NCBI GenBank assembly: GCA_036504055.1
Contig: DASXVU010000016.1
Location: 1-64,000 of the forward strand
Direction of reading: 5' to 3'
Length of the DNA stretch: 64,000 bases
Origin: Methanomassiliicoccales archaeon
Lineage (GTDB): Archaea; Thermoplasmatota; Thermoplasmata; Methanomassiliicoccales; UBA472
A program made the translations under genes and the position numbers. The notes beneath the pieces were generated by a model. That model saw only the letters and a list, made by a program, of their open reading frames with translations. It did no database searches and was not told the origin of the DNA. Positions 24,947 to 33,614 of this stretch are shown one piece after another. Position 1 is the first letter of the stretch, and every line of letters starts with the position of its first letter.

Positions 24947-26089
24947 TCACTTGGCCTTTTTCTTGGCCGGCGCCTTCTTCGGGGTGGCCTTCTTGGCCAC
25001 CGCCTTCTTTGCCGGGGCGGCAGCCTTTGCGGCACCCTTCTTGGCCGGCGCCTTCTTCGGGGCGGCCTTTTTCTTGGCCGGAGCTTTCTTAGCCTTAGGC
25101 GCTCCCTTGATCTCGAATAGGGCACGGATCTCCTTGCCTACTACCTCGATCTTGCTCTCGGCCTCTTTCTTCTCCATGGACTGAAGCTTCTTCATGCCGC
25201 CATTGGCGTCCTTCATCCATTCCTTGGCGAACTTGCCAGCGAGTATGTTGTCGAGAAGCCCTTCCATGGCCTTCTTGGACTCCGCGTTGATGACCTTGTC
25301 ACGGGTGGACAGTCCGCCATACTCGGCGGTGTTGGACACGCTGGTCCACATGTGCATCATGCCGCCCTTCTGGATCAGGTCGACGATGAGCTTAAGCTCG
25401 TGCAGGCACTCGAAATAAGCGATCTCCGGCTGGTATCCTTTCTTGACCAGGGTATTGAAGCCCGCCTCGATCAGCGCAGTTACTCCGCCGCACAGGACCG
25501 CCTGCTCCCCGAACAGGTCGGACGTCGCCTCTTCCTTGAAGGTGGTCTCTATGACCCCTGCCTTGGTTGCGCCCAATCCCTTGGCCAGGCACAGCGCGAT
25601 GTTCTTGGCGTTACCGGTGAAGTCCTGCTCCACGGCGATCAATGCCGGAACGCCGAACCCCTCAAGGTAGACCTGCCTTTCCATCGGCCCTGGTGACTTC
25701 GGGGCCATCATGATGACGTCCACGTTCTTCGGCGGCTTGATGACGCCGAAGGTGATGGCGAAACCATGCGCGAAATCGATGGCCGCCCCTTCTTTAAGGT
25801 TCGGCAGTATATCTTCCTTCCAGACCTGTCCTTGGACCTCGTCCGGGATGAGGATCATGATGACGTCCGCGCCCTTGACCGCGTCAGCGACCGGCGCGAC
25901 CTTCATGCCGTTCTTCTTGGCGTCATCCCAGGACTTGCCGCCCTTTCTCAGGCCGACGGTAACGTCAAGGCCAGAGTCGCGCATGCACATGGATTGGGCC
26001 TTCCCCTGGCTACCGAATCCGATCACAGCCACCTTCTTTCCCTTCAGGACCTTGAGGTCCGCGTCAGCGTCATGGTAGATCTTTGCCAT
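24947..26089 (-). CDS. ilvC: Ketol-acid reductoisomerase with a Lys/Ala/Pro-rich C-terminal tail
   Basis: NADPH- and Mg-dependent conversion of acetolactate to dihydroxyisovalerate in valine, leucine and isoleucine synthesis. Residues 1-329 form a complete class I enzyme: KKVAVIGFGSQGKAQ for cofactor binding, VIMMAPKSPGP, and the metal-binding and C-terminal knotted domain (SNTAEYGGLSTRD). Residues 330-380 are an added tail made almost only of Lys, Ala and Pro, with about 21 lysines in 51 residues and repeated APAKK and PKKAP units, like histone H1 tails. The normal family length is about 330. A ribosome site AGGTGA precedes the ATG, and a TATA-like TTTATATCT in the 74-base gap suggests its own promoter in addition to read-through from ilvB. 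Confidence 0.95.
   Translation of the reverse strand: MAKIYHDADADLKVLKGKKVAVIGFGSQGKAQSMCMRDSGLDVTVGLRKGGKSWDDAKKNGMKVAPVADAVKGADVIMILIPDEVQGQVWKEDILPNLKEGAAIDFAHGFAITFGVIKPPKNVDVIMMAPKSPGPMERQVYLEGFGVPALIAVEQDFTGNAKNIALCLAKGLGATKAGVIETTFKEEATSDLFGEQAVLCGGVTALIEAGFNTLVKKGYQPEIAYFECLHELKLIVDLIQKGGMMHMWTSVSNTAEYGGLSTRDKVINAESKKAMEGLLDNILAGKFAKEWMKDANGGMKKLQSMEKKEAESKIEVVGKEIRALFEIKGAPKAKKAPAKKKAAPKKAPAKKGAAKAAAPAKKAVAKKATPKKAPAKKKAK
24960..25062. repeat. Direct repeat within the ilvC tail
   Basis: An exact 25-base sequence occurs at 24960-24984 and again at 25038-25062 (it begins TTCTTGGCCGGCGCCTTC on the plus strand). It encodes the repeated PKKAPAKK-type units of the IlvC tail. The intervening DNA is also made of GGCC/TTCTT units. 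The pattern indicates growth of the tail by slippage or unequal recombination. Confidence 0.8.
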
Positions 26090-26163
26090 TTTATTTCACC
26101 TATCGCATTTTTCTATTTTTATTCAAGATATCCAGTCAGATATAAACAATGTTTGAGCCGTTT

Positions 26164-27891
26164 TCAGGCCGGGAAAACACCCGGAGATTCTATCTTCGTC
26201 GGGGTCTGAGGCTGGCATTCCTTCCCCCATCTGCACCGGCCCATGATGACGTCCTTCGACGGCTTTCCACCTGGCTGCATCGGCAGCACATCCTCCTCCG
26301 GGTCCACATGGATATCGATCAGGATCGGGACGTCCGATTTAAGACCGGTAACGAAAGCCTCTCGGATCTCGGACGGACGTTCAACCTTGATCCCGCCCGC
26401 CCCAAAGGCCTTGGCCAGCGCAACGAAGTCGGGGTTGATATGGAGGTCCGTTCCGGAATAACGCTTGTCGTTGAACAGCTTCTGCCACTGCTTGACCATG
26501 CCCAGCCATCCATTGTTCAAAAGGCAGATCATGACCGGCAGGTCCTCGTTCATCGCGGTGGCGAACTCATGGAAATTCATCTGGATGCTCCCGTCGCCGG
26601 CGATGTTGACCACCTGGTTCTCCCGGTGCGCATACTTGACCCCGAGGGATGCTGGGAAGCCGAATCCCATGGTCCCGAATCCTCCGCTGGTGATGAAGTG
26701 ATGCGCATGCTTGATCTTCAGCAGATGAGCCGCCCACATCTGATTCTGACCGACCTCGGTGGTGACATAGGCGTGCTCATTGAGGGCCTTTCCCAGCTCG
26801 TACATGACCTTCTGCGGCTTTATCGGCATCTCGCTGATGTCATTGTTGCACTCACACTGTTCATGTAGTTGCTTCATGCGGATTGACCAGGCGTTATCTC
26901 CCCTGGCACGTCCCAGTCCTTTGATCATCTGTTGAAGCCCCTTCTTGGCATCGCCGACCAGTCTGACCTTGGTGTGACTGTTCTTGCCCGCCTCCATGGG
27001 GTCGATGTCCAGATGAATGATCTTGACCGATTCTGGCAGTTCAGACGGCAGACCGGACGAACGGTCCGAGAACCTGGTGCCTATGGCGACCATCACGTCG
27101 CACTCCAGGAACGCCCTACGTGCTATCTCCCGTCCGTGCATCCCGATCATGCCCATGCTCAGGGGGTGCATCTCCGGTATGATGCCCTTGCCCATCATCG
27201 TGGTGGAGACCGGCGCCATGAGCATCTCCGCCAGTTTCATGACCTCCTGGCTGGCATTGGCCCACATGGCCCCGCCGCCGACCAGTAGCATCGGCCGCTC
27301 CGCATCCTTCAGCAGCTTGACCGCTTCCAGTATGCCTGAGAGGTCCTCGAACGGGGCCGGGACAGGGAATTCCTCCTCCATCGCCGCCTCGGTGATCTGA
27401 GCCTTCATGACGTCTGAAGGCAGATCGATATGGACAGGTCCCATGCGGCCGTTCAGTGCGATGCCCCAGCCGCGCTTGATGGCCTCCGGGATCTGTTTCA
27501 CGTCCAGTAGACGGAAGTTATGCTTGGTGATGGGCATCATCAGCGAGAAGACGTCCGCCTCCTGGAACGCGTTATTGCCGATCATGCCGGTGGGAACCTG
27601 ACCGGTGAGCACTATCATCGGAGCGGAATCAGCGTACGCTGTAGCCACTCCTGTGACCAGGTTGGTGGCACCTGGTCCTGACGTTGCCAGGCAGACCCCT
27701 GGTTTCAGCGTGGCTCGGGCGTACCCATCGGCCATGTGCGCGGCGCACTGCTCGTGGCGTACCAAGACGTGGTGTATGCTAGAATCGATCAGGTCATCAT
27801 AGATGGGCAACGCCTGCCCTCCAGGATAACCGAACATCACGTCCACGCCCTGCCTTTCGAGCAATGTCAAGACCGCTTTGGAGCCTTTCAT
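26164..27891 (-). CDS. ilvB: Acetolactate synthase large subunit, copy 1
   Basis: ThDP-dependent condensation of pyruvate to acetolactate (or acetohydroxybutyrate), the first common step of branched-chain amino acid synthesis. The 575-residue protein has the catalytic-Glu region VRHEQCAAHMADGYARA, the ATSGPGATNLVTG motif, and the ThDP/Mg motif GDGSIQMNFHEFATAMNEDLPVMICLLNN. It is closely related along its full length to the gene at 28118-29848, so the pair is a tandem duplication, and ilvC follows 74 bases downstream. No regulatory small subunit gene (ilvN/ilvH) is in the window. The ATG lies inside TTTATGAAAGG behind GGGAGAT. Confidence 0.95.
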   Translation of the reverse strand: MKGSKAVLTLLERQGVDVMFGYPGGQALPIYDDLIDSSIHHVLVRHEQCAAHMADGYARATLKPGVCLATSGPGATNLVTGVATAYADSAPMIVLTGQVPTGMIGNNAFQEADVFSLMMPITKHNFRLLDVKQIPEAIKRGWGIALNGRMGPVHIDLPSDVMKAQITEAAMEEEFPVPAPFEDLSGILEAVKLLKDAERPMLLVGGGAMWANASQEVMKLAEMLMAPVSTTMMGKGIIPEMHPLSMGMIGMHGREIARRAFLECDVMVAIGTRFSDRSSGLPSELPESVKIIHLDIDPMEAGKNSHTKVRLVGDAKKGLQQMIKGLGRARGDNAWSIRMKQLHEQCECNNDISEMPIKPQKVMYELGKALNEHAYVTTEVGQNQMWAAHLLKIKHAHHFITSGGFGTMGFGFPASLGVKYAHRENQVVNIAGDGSIQMNFHEFATAMNEDLPVMICLLNNGWLGMVKQWQKLFNDKRYSGTDLHINPDFVALAKAFGAGGIKVERPSEIREAFVTGLKSDVPILIDIHVDPEEDVLPMQPGGKPSKDVIMGRCRWGKECQPQTPTKIESPGVFPA

Positions 27892-28060
27892 AAACTAATC
27901 TCCCATAATCCAGCAATCATCGAGGACATCCTTGGAAAAAGGATGCCTCGGTTTAAATGACAGTCATCACTACGCTTACACGCAAAATCAAGACGCCAGT
28001 CTCGCACGTGATGCCTGACACAGTTTATCATGATAGAAGGAAACATATATAACATTTCTT
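27892..28060 (-). promoter_or_regulatory. Promoter and leader of ilvB copy 1, related to that of copy 2
   Basis: On the minus strand a BRE/TATA pair (AAGAAATG then TTATATATG, 28060 down to 28044) predicts transcription from about 28022. The leader of about 130 bases contains a block (28022-27978) that aligns without gaps to the copy-2 leader (29974-29930) with 34 of 45 identical bases by hand. A strong hairpin at 27950-27921 follows (GAGG, one-base bulge, CATCCTT stem), 30 bases ahead of the ilvB start. A 39-codon frame from GTG 28007 to TGA 27888 spans the leader and overlaps the ilvB start. It may be a riboswitch-like or attenuator element. Confidence 0.55.
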
Positions 28061-28117
28061 GAAATGAAATCGAGGCTCCCCGAACCGTCACTAATGCCTT
28101 GTCCAGGTGGTTCTTCT

Positions 28118-29848
28118 TCATGACGGAAACACCTTGGGCGCCTCGATCTGTTTCGACGGCTGATACCCGCATTCCTTGGACCAGTTGCATCTGCTGCCCT
28201 TGATGACATCACGGCATCCCATCCCGCCTGGCTGCATCGGCAGGACATCCTCTTCCGGGTCCGTTAGTATGTCGATGATGATCGGCACTTCAGAGTCCAG
28301 CCCCCGGCGGAACGCCTCCTCGAGTTCGGAAGGCCGCTCCACCCGTATGCCGTCCGCACCGTACGCCTTGGCCAGTGCCACAAAGTCCGGGTTCAGGCCC
28401 ATGTCCGTTCCGGAATATCGCCTGTCGTTAAGCAGCTTCTGCCACTGCTTGACCATGCCTAGCCATCCGTTGTTCATCAGGCAGATCATGACCGGGAGGT
28501 CCTCGTTCATGGCGGTCGCCAGTTCATGGAAGTTCATCTGCAGGCTCCCGTCGCCGGCGATGTTGACCACCTGGTTCTCCCGGAAGGCATACTTGATTCC
28601 TAGAGAAGCTGGCAGTCCGAAACCCATGGTCCCAAAGCCGCCGGAACTGATGAAGTGGTGGGGATGCTTGATCTTAAGGAAATGGGCCGCCCACATCTGG
28701 TTCTGTCCGACCTCGGTGGCGACATACGCCTTTTCGTCCAGGGCTCTTGCCAGTTCATACATGACCTTCTGCGGTCTGATCGGCGTCTCGCCCATGTTCA
28801 GGTCGCATTCGCATTGTTCCCGCAGATGCTCCATCCGAAGCGACCAGGCGCTCTCTCCCTTGGCCCGGCCCAATCCCTTGATGATCTGCTGCAGCCCTTT
28901 CTTGGCATCGCCGACCAGTCTGACCTTGGTACGGTGGTTCTTACCCGCTTCCATGGGGTCTATGTCCAAGTGGATGATCTTGACCGTTTCTGGGAGATCT
29001 GAGGAGAGCCCAGAGGAGCGATCGGAGAATCTTGCACCGATGGCAAACATGACATCACATTCGAGGAAAGCCCTCCTAGCAGTCTCCCGTCCATGCATGC
29101 CGATCATGCCCATGCATAATGGATGCATCTCCGGGATGATGCCCTTGCCCATCATCGTGGTGGCGACCGGCGCCATGAGCATCTCCGCCAGTTTCATGAC
29201 CTCCTGGCTGGCATTGGCCCACATGGCCCCGCCGCCGACCAGCAGCATCGGCCGCTCTGCCGATCTGAGCAGTTTGACGGCTTCCAGGACTCCGAACAGG
29301 TCCTCAAACGGCTCGGGAACGGAGAAGGATTCGTCCAGCGCCGATTCGGTGACGTTCTCTCTCATGACATCCGATGGGATATCGATGTGGACCGGCCCCA
29401 TCCTTCCGTTCATCGCGATGCTGAAACCGCGTTTGATCGCCTCGGGGATCTGACCCGCGTCCAAGACCCGGAAGTTGTGTTTGCTGATCGGCATCATCAG
29501 CGAGAAGACGTCCGCCTCCTGGAACGCGTTATTGCCGATCATGCCGGTGGGAACCTGACCGGTGATCACGATCATGGGCGACGAATCCGCATAGGCGGTA
29601 GCCACTCCTGTGACCAGATTGGTCGCTCCCGGTCCCGATGTGGCCATGCAGACGCCCGGTTTACCGGTTGCCCTGGCATAACCATCCGCCATATGGGCGG
29701 CTCCTTGCTCGTGGCGTACCAGGACGTGGTGCATGCTAGAGTCGATCAGGTCATCGTAGATAGGGATGGTCTGAGCGCCCGGATATCCGAACATCACGTC
29801 CACCCCTTGCTTTTCCAGCAACGTCAACACCGCTTTGGAGCCTTTCAT
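28118..29848 (-). CDS. ilvB: Acetolactate synthase large subunit, copy 2
   Basis: A 576-residue homolog of the downstream ilvB, with the same catalytic motifs (VRHEQGAAHMADGYARA, ATSGPGATNLVTG, GDGSLQMNFHELATAMNED). The two proteins are co-linear with no large gaps. Many differences are conservative, and both keep the active-site residues, so both are probably active or form mixed oligomers. The C-termini diverge most (QPSKQIEAPKVFPS here, QTPTKIESPGVFPA in copy 1). It has its own promoter and leader, so the copies can be expressed separately. An ilvN-type subunit is not seen. Confidence 0.94.
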   Translation of the reverse strand: MKGSKAVLTLLEKQGVDVMFGYPGAQTIPIYDDLIDSSMHHVLVRHEQGAAHMADGYARATGKPGVCMATSGPGATNLVTGVATAYADSSPMIVITGQVPTGMIGNNAFQEADVFSLMMPISKHNFRVLDAGQIPEAIKRGFSIAMNGRMGPVHIDIPSDVMRENVTESALDESFSVPEPFEDLFGVLEAVKLLRSAERPMLLVGGGAMWANASQEVMKLAEMLMAPVATTMMGKGIIPEMHPLCMGMIGMHGRETARRAFLECDVMFAIGARFSDRSSGLSSDLPETVKIIHLDIDPMEAGKNHRTKVRLVGDAKKGLQQIIKGLGRAKGESAWSLRMEHLREQCECDLNMGETPIRPQKVMYELARALDEKAYVATEVGQNQMWAAHFLKIKHPHHFISSGGFGTMGFGLPASLGIKYAFRENQVVNIAGDGSLQMNFHELATAMNEDLPVMICLMNNGWLGMVKQWQKLLNDRRYSGTDMGLNPDFVALAKAYGADGIRVERPSELEEAFRRGLDSEVPIIIDILTDPEEDVLPMQPGGMGCRDVIKGSRCNWSKECGYQPSKQIEAPKVFPS

Positions 29849-30015
29849 GGACTAACCCTCTTGTTACAAATTCATTGAAGACACCCTTGAGAAAGGGGCC
29901 TCATTCACAATACGAGCAACACTGCATCTACACGCAAAAGCAGGACGGCGTTTTGGCATGTGGTGCTCGACACAGAAAGTGACAGGTCTTGGTAGATATA
30001 TTAAGATTTCTTGAT
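29849..30015 (-). promoter_or_regulatory. Promoter and leader of ilvB copy 2
   Basis: Minus-strand BRE/TATA (AAGAAAT then CTTAATATATC, about 30010 down to 29995) predicts a start near 29972. The leader holds the conserved 45-base block (29974-29930) and a hairpin at 29903-29876 (GAGG...CCCTT stem, TCTC loop) placed 28 bases ahead of the ilvB ATG, as in copy 1. A 31-codon frame from ATG 29959 to TAA 29864 begins at the position equivalent to the GTG of the copy-1 frame. Both frames encode FAC and SSM at matching places. A regulatory role is inferred from this shared layout. Confidence 0.55.
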
Positions 30016-30147
30016 ATTCGCCACGGATCTCCGATGGATATCTGCCCTTTCCAGTCGGACGAGTCTGTTATCTAAGTTAAGTAACGGATTAATACCTCCC
30101 TGGGATTATTGCGATCGTTGTCTCAGACAGGTTGTTCGGACGCGATC

Positions 30148-30711
30148 ATGATGGTTGACCACGATCCATTGTGGTCGGTCTCCTTTGCTTTAGAGGCATC
30201 ACTGATAAAAGAAGCTCTGGCCGATATACATCCAACCGTCGTGCACATCGGAAGCACGGCCATCCCGGGGATCTGCGCCAAACCGATCATAGACATCATG
30301 GCGGGAGTGGATGATATGAAGGATTGCAGGATAGTATCCAGCCTGGAAAAGATAGGCTATATTTTCCAACCGGATGCGGGCGAACCGGACAGGCTCTTCT
30401 TCAGGAAGGGAGCGACCAGAACCCATCATCTTCACGTTGTGAACATTCATTCTTGGACCTATTCGAGACATCTGATATTCCGTGACTATCTGCTCACGCA
30501 CCCTTCCATATGCGTTCAATACGGTGAGCTTAAGAGGGCTAGCGCGGAGAAATACCGATTCGACCGTACTGCATACACAAATTCGAAAACTGAGTTTATC
30601 GATTCGGTGTTGAGGACGGCAACAGAGATAGCATTTATTAAAGTCAGTGGGCAATATGCTCAGGAGAACGTTTCTCACCCACTGTGTGAATCAGATGTCC
30701 TACGACGTTGA
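30148..30711 (+). CDS. GrpB-like (UPF0157) nucleotidyltransferase-fold protein
   Basis: A 187-residue protein of the GrpB/UPF0157 family, related to nucleotidyltransferases. The hallmark HIGSTAIPGICAKPIIDIM (read as GST-x-(8)-Asp-x-Asp-like motif, about residues 33-51) and the HHLHVV motif near 105 are present. Family members occur alone or fused to dephospho-CoA kinase; their reaction is not known. ATG 30148 begins the conserved MMVDHDPLW region, while a TTG at 30109 would add 13 unconserved residues. The 3' end overlaps the LuxE-like start, so the two genes are probably co-transcribed. Confidence 0.82.
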   Translation: MMVDHDPLWSVSFALEASLIKEALADIHPTVVHIGSTAIPGICAKPIIDIMAGVDDMKDCRIVSSLEKIGYIFQPDAGEPDRLFFRKGATRTHHLHVVNIHSWTYSRHLIFRDYLLTHPSICVQYGELKRASAEKYRFDRTAYTNSKTEFIDSVLRTATEIAFIKVSGQYAQENVSHPLCESDVLRR

Positions 30712-31969
30712 GTCCATCTTTGCCGCTGCATCAACGAGCACGATGCTCAACGACCCACACGTCTCCAGGATGTGGGAACTGATGAACGACACTTCATTGT
30801 TCTCCATGGCCCCAGAGAAACTGGAGAAAATGAGGTTAGAATGCGTTCGTTCATCGCTGGACTTCTTCCGACGAAGGAGCTCCCTGTACAGAAGGATGAT
30901 GGACGATATCGGTATCGTTCCGCAAAAGGCGGGCATCCAAGACCTGGCAAGATTGGCGGTTCCTTCTGATGTCCTGAGAGGGGATGGACATCGTGATCTG
31001 CTCATCGAGGATCATGAGCCGGGAGGTCGCTTCCTCAGCTCCAGCGGGACGTCCAAGAGGGAGCCGGTCAAGGTATACCGCAGTCCGCTGGACCTGGCAA
31101 TGATGGTCCTCGGAAACACGGCTGTACTCGGATATGTGACCGACAACCAGTTCAAGCATGGTCAGGGCATCGGCATGTTCATGGGACCGGAACAGCTCAG
31201 CGGAAAACTGACATTTGTCGTGATCGTGGAGTCTGCACTGGAAAGAAAGGGAATGGAGATCGTCTGGGGAATGGATATGGATGGAGAGGGTACCGGAACT
31301 GTGTGGAACAAAATGGTCCCAAACCGGAACAAGATGGCCCGATTCTTCAAGAGCGACCAATCCCCCAAGATGTTCTTTACGGCCCCGATAGGGCTCCATC
31401 TCCTAAGCCAAAGATTCAGTTCCCAAAAGAGTGCCGTAAGATTCCTCAGCAAGATCAAGATCGGTGCACCGCCCATTGATCTAGGGAAGGGAGGGTTCGT
31501 CACGACTGGTGGGGGAATGAAGGATTTCACCGATCTGCCTGAACTCAATGAGATCATCAGGGCGTCCAAGGGTTTTTTCGTGTCCAAGGACGCGCAGGGC
31601 AACGTCCGCGAGACCCCATTTGTGGATGGGCTGGGGATGACAGAGACCGCTACGATCATGATGGATCGCTTTGGCGTCATGGACAAGGTGCCGCATCCGC
31701 TTTCTCAGGTATTCCTGATGGATCCCCGCACCTTTGAGGTGATAGAGGAGGATGGGAAAGAAGGTCTGCTGGGCATCTTCAACCCATTCGTCACGTCATG
31801 GATGGAGTGTGTATATCCTGGCGATATCGTTACCGCCCACCGGTCGGACCGATATTATGGGAGGGAGTACGTGTTCGTCCGCAGGATGGGGGCCTCTAAG
31901 GCTGTCGGTTCCACGAGGGCTTGTGGAGGAGAGTTGGAGGAGCACATCGAGCGCAATGTGATGGTCTGA
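30695..31969 (+). CDS. LuxE-like acyl-protein synthetase
   Basis: About 424 residues of the LuxE acyl-protein synthetase family, related to ANL adenylating enzymes such as phenylacetate-CoA ligase. The bacterial enzyme activates a fatty acid as acyl-AMP and passes the acyl group to LuxC. The ATP-binding motif LSSSGTSKREPVKVYRS lies at about 114-130, and VDGLGMTETATIM near 310-322 is the second adenylation motif. Start 30695 (MSYDVESIFAAAS) overlaps the GrpB-like gene by 17 bases; an ATG at 30656 is an alternative. A LuxC-like acyl-CoA reductase gene follows. No luciferase (luxAB) or thioesterase (luxD) gene is present. Confidence 0.78.
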   Translation: MSYDVESIFAAASTSTMLNDPHVSRMWELMNDTSLFSMAPEKLEKMRLECVRSSLDFFRRRSSLYRRMMDDIGIVPQKAGIQDLARLAVPSDVLRGDGHRDLLIEDHEPGGRFLSSSGTSKREPVKVYRSPLDLAMMVLGNTAVLGYVTDNQFKHGQGIGMFMGPEQLSGKLTFVVIVESALERKGMEIVWGMDMDGEGTGTVWNKMVPNRNKMARFFKSDQSPKMFFTAPIGLHLLSQRFSSQKSAVRFLSKIKIGAPPIDLGKGGFVTTGGGMKDFTDLPELNEIIRASKGFFVSKDAQGNVRETPFVDGLGMTETATIMMDRFGVMDKVPHPLSQVFLMDPRTFEVIEEDGKEGLLGIFNPFVTSWMECVYPGDIVTAHRSDRYYGREYVFVRRMGASKAVGSTRACGGELEEHIERNVMV

Positions 31970-32135
31970 GGAATGGGCCCATCGGTCCCTGTTCTCTTTC
32001 CTCCGATATTTTTATCCGTTGATACATAAATCATACGCCGGAACGGTTCCTGACAAGTGCATCATAAGGGCAGAGACCGAGTGAGCGGTTTGGTCAATCG
32101 CTTGTAATCCTGGAACGTCCCATCGGGGTATCTAG
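31970..32135 (+). promoter_or_regulatory. Promoter region of the LuxC-like gene
   Basis: 166 bases with no gene. A T-rich stretch (about 32007-32012) after the LuxE-like stop may end transcription, and a TATA-like GATACATAAATC (about 32020-32031) could start a separate luxC transcript with a leader of roughly 85 bases ending in GGGGT before the ATG. Confidence 0.4.
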
Positions 32136-33614
32136 ATGGCGATAGAACCGTATTCAGGACAAGAGCTTGACACCAGCACGGAAAACGGCGGCGGGGTCTC
32201 GGTCAAAGTGATCAATAGGGGCGGCTTGGACCAATTCTTGGCACGTTCCCGTTCGATCCAGGAAAGGCTACTGTCCATACCGGTCCTGGACCGCATTCAG
32301 TTGGCGGGCCGTTTGGGGGATAAGCTGACAGAGCGCATCGACCAGGGAGACCTCCAGGAACTGATGGTCGACCTTTCCGATTCCACTGGCTACTCAGAAA
32401 GGCTGATCGAGGGCGAGCTAGCCTTCATTCCCTCGTTCCTTTCTTCGGAGAACATGGCGAGGTGTTTCAGCGCCTCGCTGGTCGGGGCACCCTCTAGCCT
32501 CGACGGGTTCACCGAGATCAACTGCAACGAGTCCATATGGCATCTGCCGGCCGGACCTTCTATGATCGTGAGCTCCGGCAACTCGATCATCCCGACCGTT
32601 GTCCCTACAATGATATCCCTTCTGTCGGGGAACGCCACCTTTCTAAAACCGTCCTTCTCTAACTGCGCGGGAGTTGTAGAAATATTCCGTACTCTGGATC
32701 GATTACCCGCTGGTATTGCCAGAGACGCCATGAGGGAGGCCTTGGCCATCAGCTACTATCCTCACGACAGCCCGGTGCTGAAATATGCCCTGGGCCAGGC
32801 AAAATTTGGTGTGATCAACTTCTGGGGAGGGGGAACTGCCAGGGCTTCAATAAAGAGACTGGTCACGGAGAATCCGAATCATCCGCGTTTCTTTGTGAAC
32901 GGACCGATGACCGGCGCCATACTCATCGACACCGAATCCGCGTCCAACCATAACGCCGAAAGCCTGGCATTGAACATCGCTCTGTATGACCAGCAATTGT
33001 GTTCGTCACCGACCATAGTCGTTTTCACCGGCGAGGTCGACCGGGCGTTCGAGTTCGCCAAAGGAGTGGCGGCAAACATGGAAGGGATCGGCTCGACAAT
33101 GCCGATGAAAGAGGACGTAGTTGATGATTATTCCCTTCACGGTGCCCGTAGGTACCTGCACATAACGGGTTCCAGGATACTTCATTCATCTTCACTGGCC
33201 AATCCTTGGACCATAGTTATCTCTGATCAAAGAAGCATTCTGGACGAAATGGTCCTGAGATTCCCGACCATGAATTTCCATGGAAGAAAGAGGTTCATCG
33301 AGATCATCGCCGTCGACTCGCTTGAAACAGGGATAGAGCTCTTGGATGTGCTTCCGAAATCAAAGGCGTTCGAAGGGATTGACAGGGTTCAGACGGTGGG
33401 CATCGCTCTCGCCGAAAGCAAGATGGAACAAGCCCTGCGTGAATTGGCGCTGAAAGGTGTGTTCCGAACTGTTCCATTGCGGGGAATGGCAATGCGATCC
33501 TCAATAGAGCCATACGATGGCACCGCCTTGCCTACACTCTTCACGTATACGTCCTACGTAAGGAAAAAAGACATCTTTCCTAGCGGTCAGATCAATGATG
33601 TCTTCCAAGCCTAA
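32136..33614 (+). CDS. LuxC-like acyl-CoA (fatty acyl) reductase
   Basis: A 492-residue member of the LuxC acyl-CoA reductase family (aldehyde dehydrogenase fold), which reduces an enzyme-bound acyl thioester to aldehyde with NADPH. The segment LPAGPSMIVSSGNSIIPTVVP (about 138-158) begins the nucleotide-binding core, FWGGGTARASI follows near 229, and the predicted catalytic Cys is residue 289 in YDQQLCSSP, close to the active-site Cys of Vibrio LuxC. It pairs with the upstream LuxE-like gene. Because archaeal membranes use isoprenoid ethers, the acyl substrate is an open question; branched or short-chain acyl groups or an imported fatty acid are options. Confidence 0.85.
   Translation: MAIEPYSGQELDTSTENGGGVSVKVINRGGLDQFLARSRSIQERLLSIPVLDRIQLAGRLGDKLTERIDQGDLQELMVDLSDSTGYSERLIEGELAFIPSFLSSENMARCFSASLVGAPSSLDGFTEINCNESIWHLPAGPSMIVSSGNSIIPTVVPTMISLLSGNATFLKPSFSNCAGVVEIFRTLDRLPAGIARDAMREALAISYYPHDSPVLKYALGQAKFGVINFWGGGTARASIKRLVTENPNHPRFFVNGPMTGAILIDTESASNHNAESLALNIALYDQQLCSSPTIVVFTGEVDRAFEFAKGVAANMEGIGSTMPMKEDVVDDYSLHGARRYLHITGSRILHSSSLANPWTIVISDQRSILDEMVLRFPTMNFHGRKRFIEIIAVDSLETGIELLDVLPKSKAFEGIDRVQTVGIALAESKMEQALRELALKGVFRTVPLRGMAMRSSIEPYDGTALPTLFTYTSYVRKKDIFPSGQINDVFQA

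Noticed and set aside
28022-28031. ATG at 28029-28031 as start of a longer 47-residue leader peptide upstream of ilvB copy 1
   Set aside because: It lies at or ahead of the predicted transcription start and copy 2 has no counterpart; the GTG at 28007, matching the ATG of copy 2, is the better start for a leader frame.
28176-29453. Plus-strand open frame of 425 codons antisense to the second ilvB gene
   Set aside because: It mirrors the ilvB coding strand; its product is Ser/Pro/Met-rich with no domain pattern, while the minus-strand product has all the acetolactate synthase motifs.
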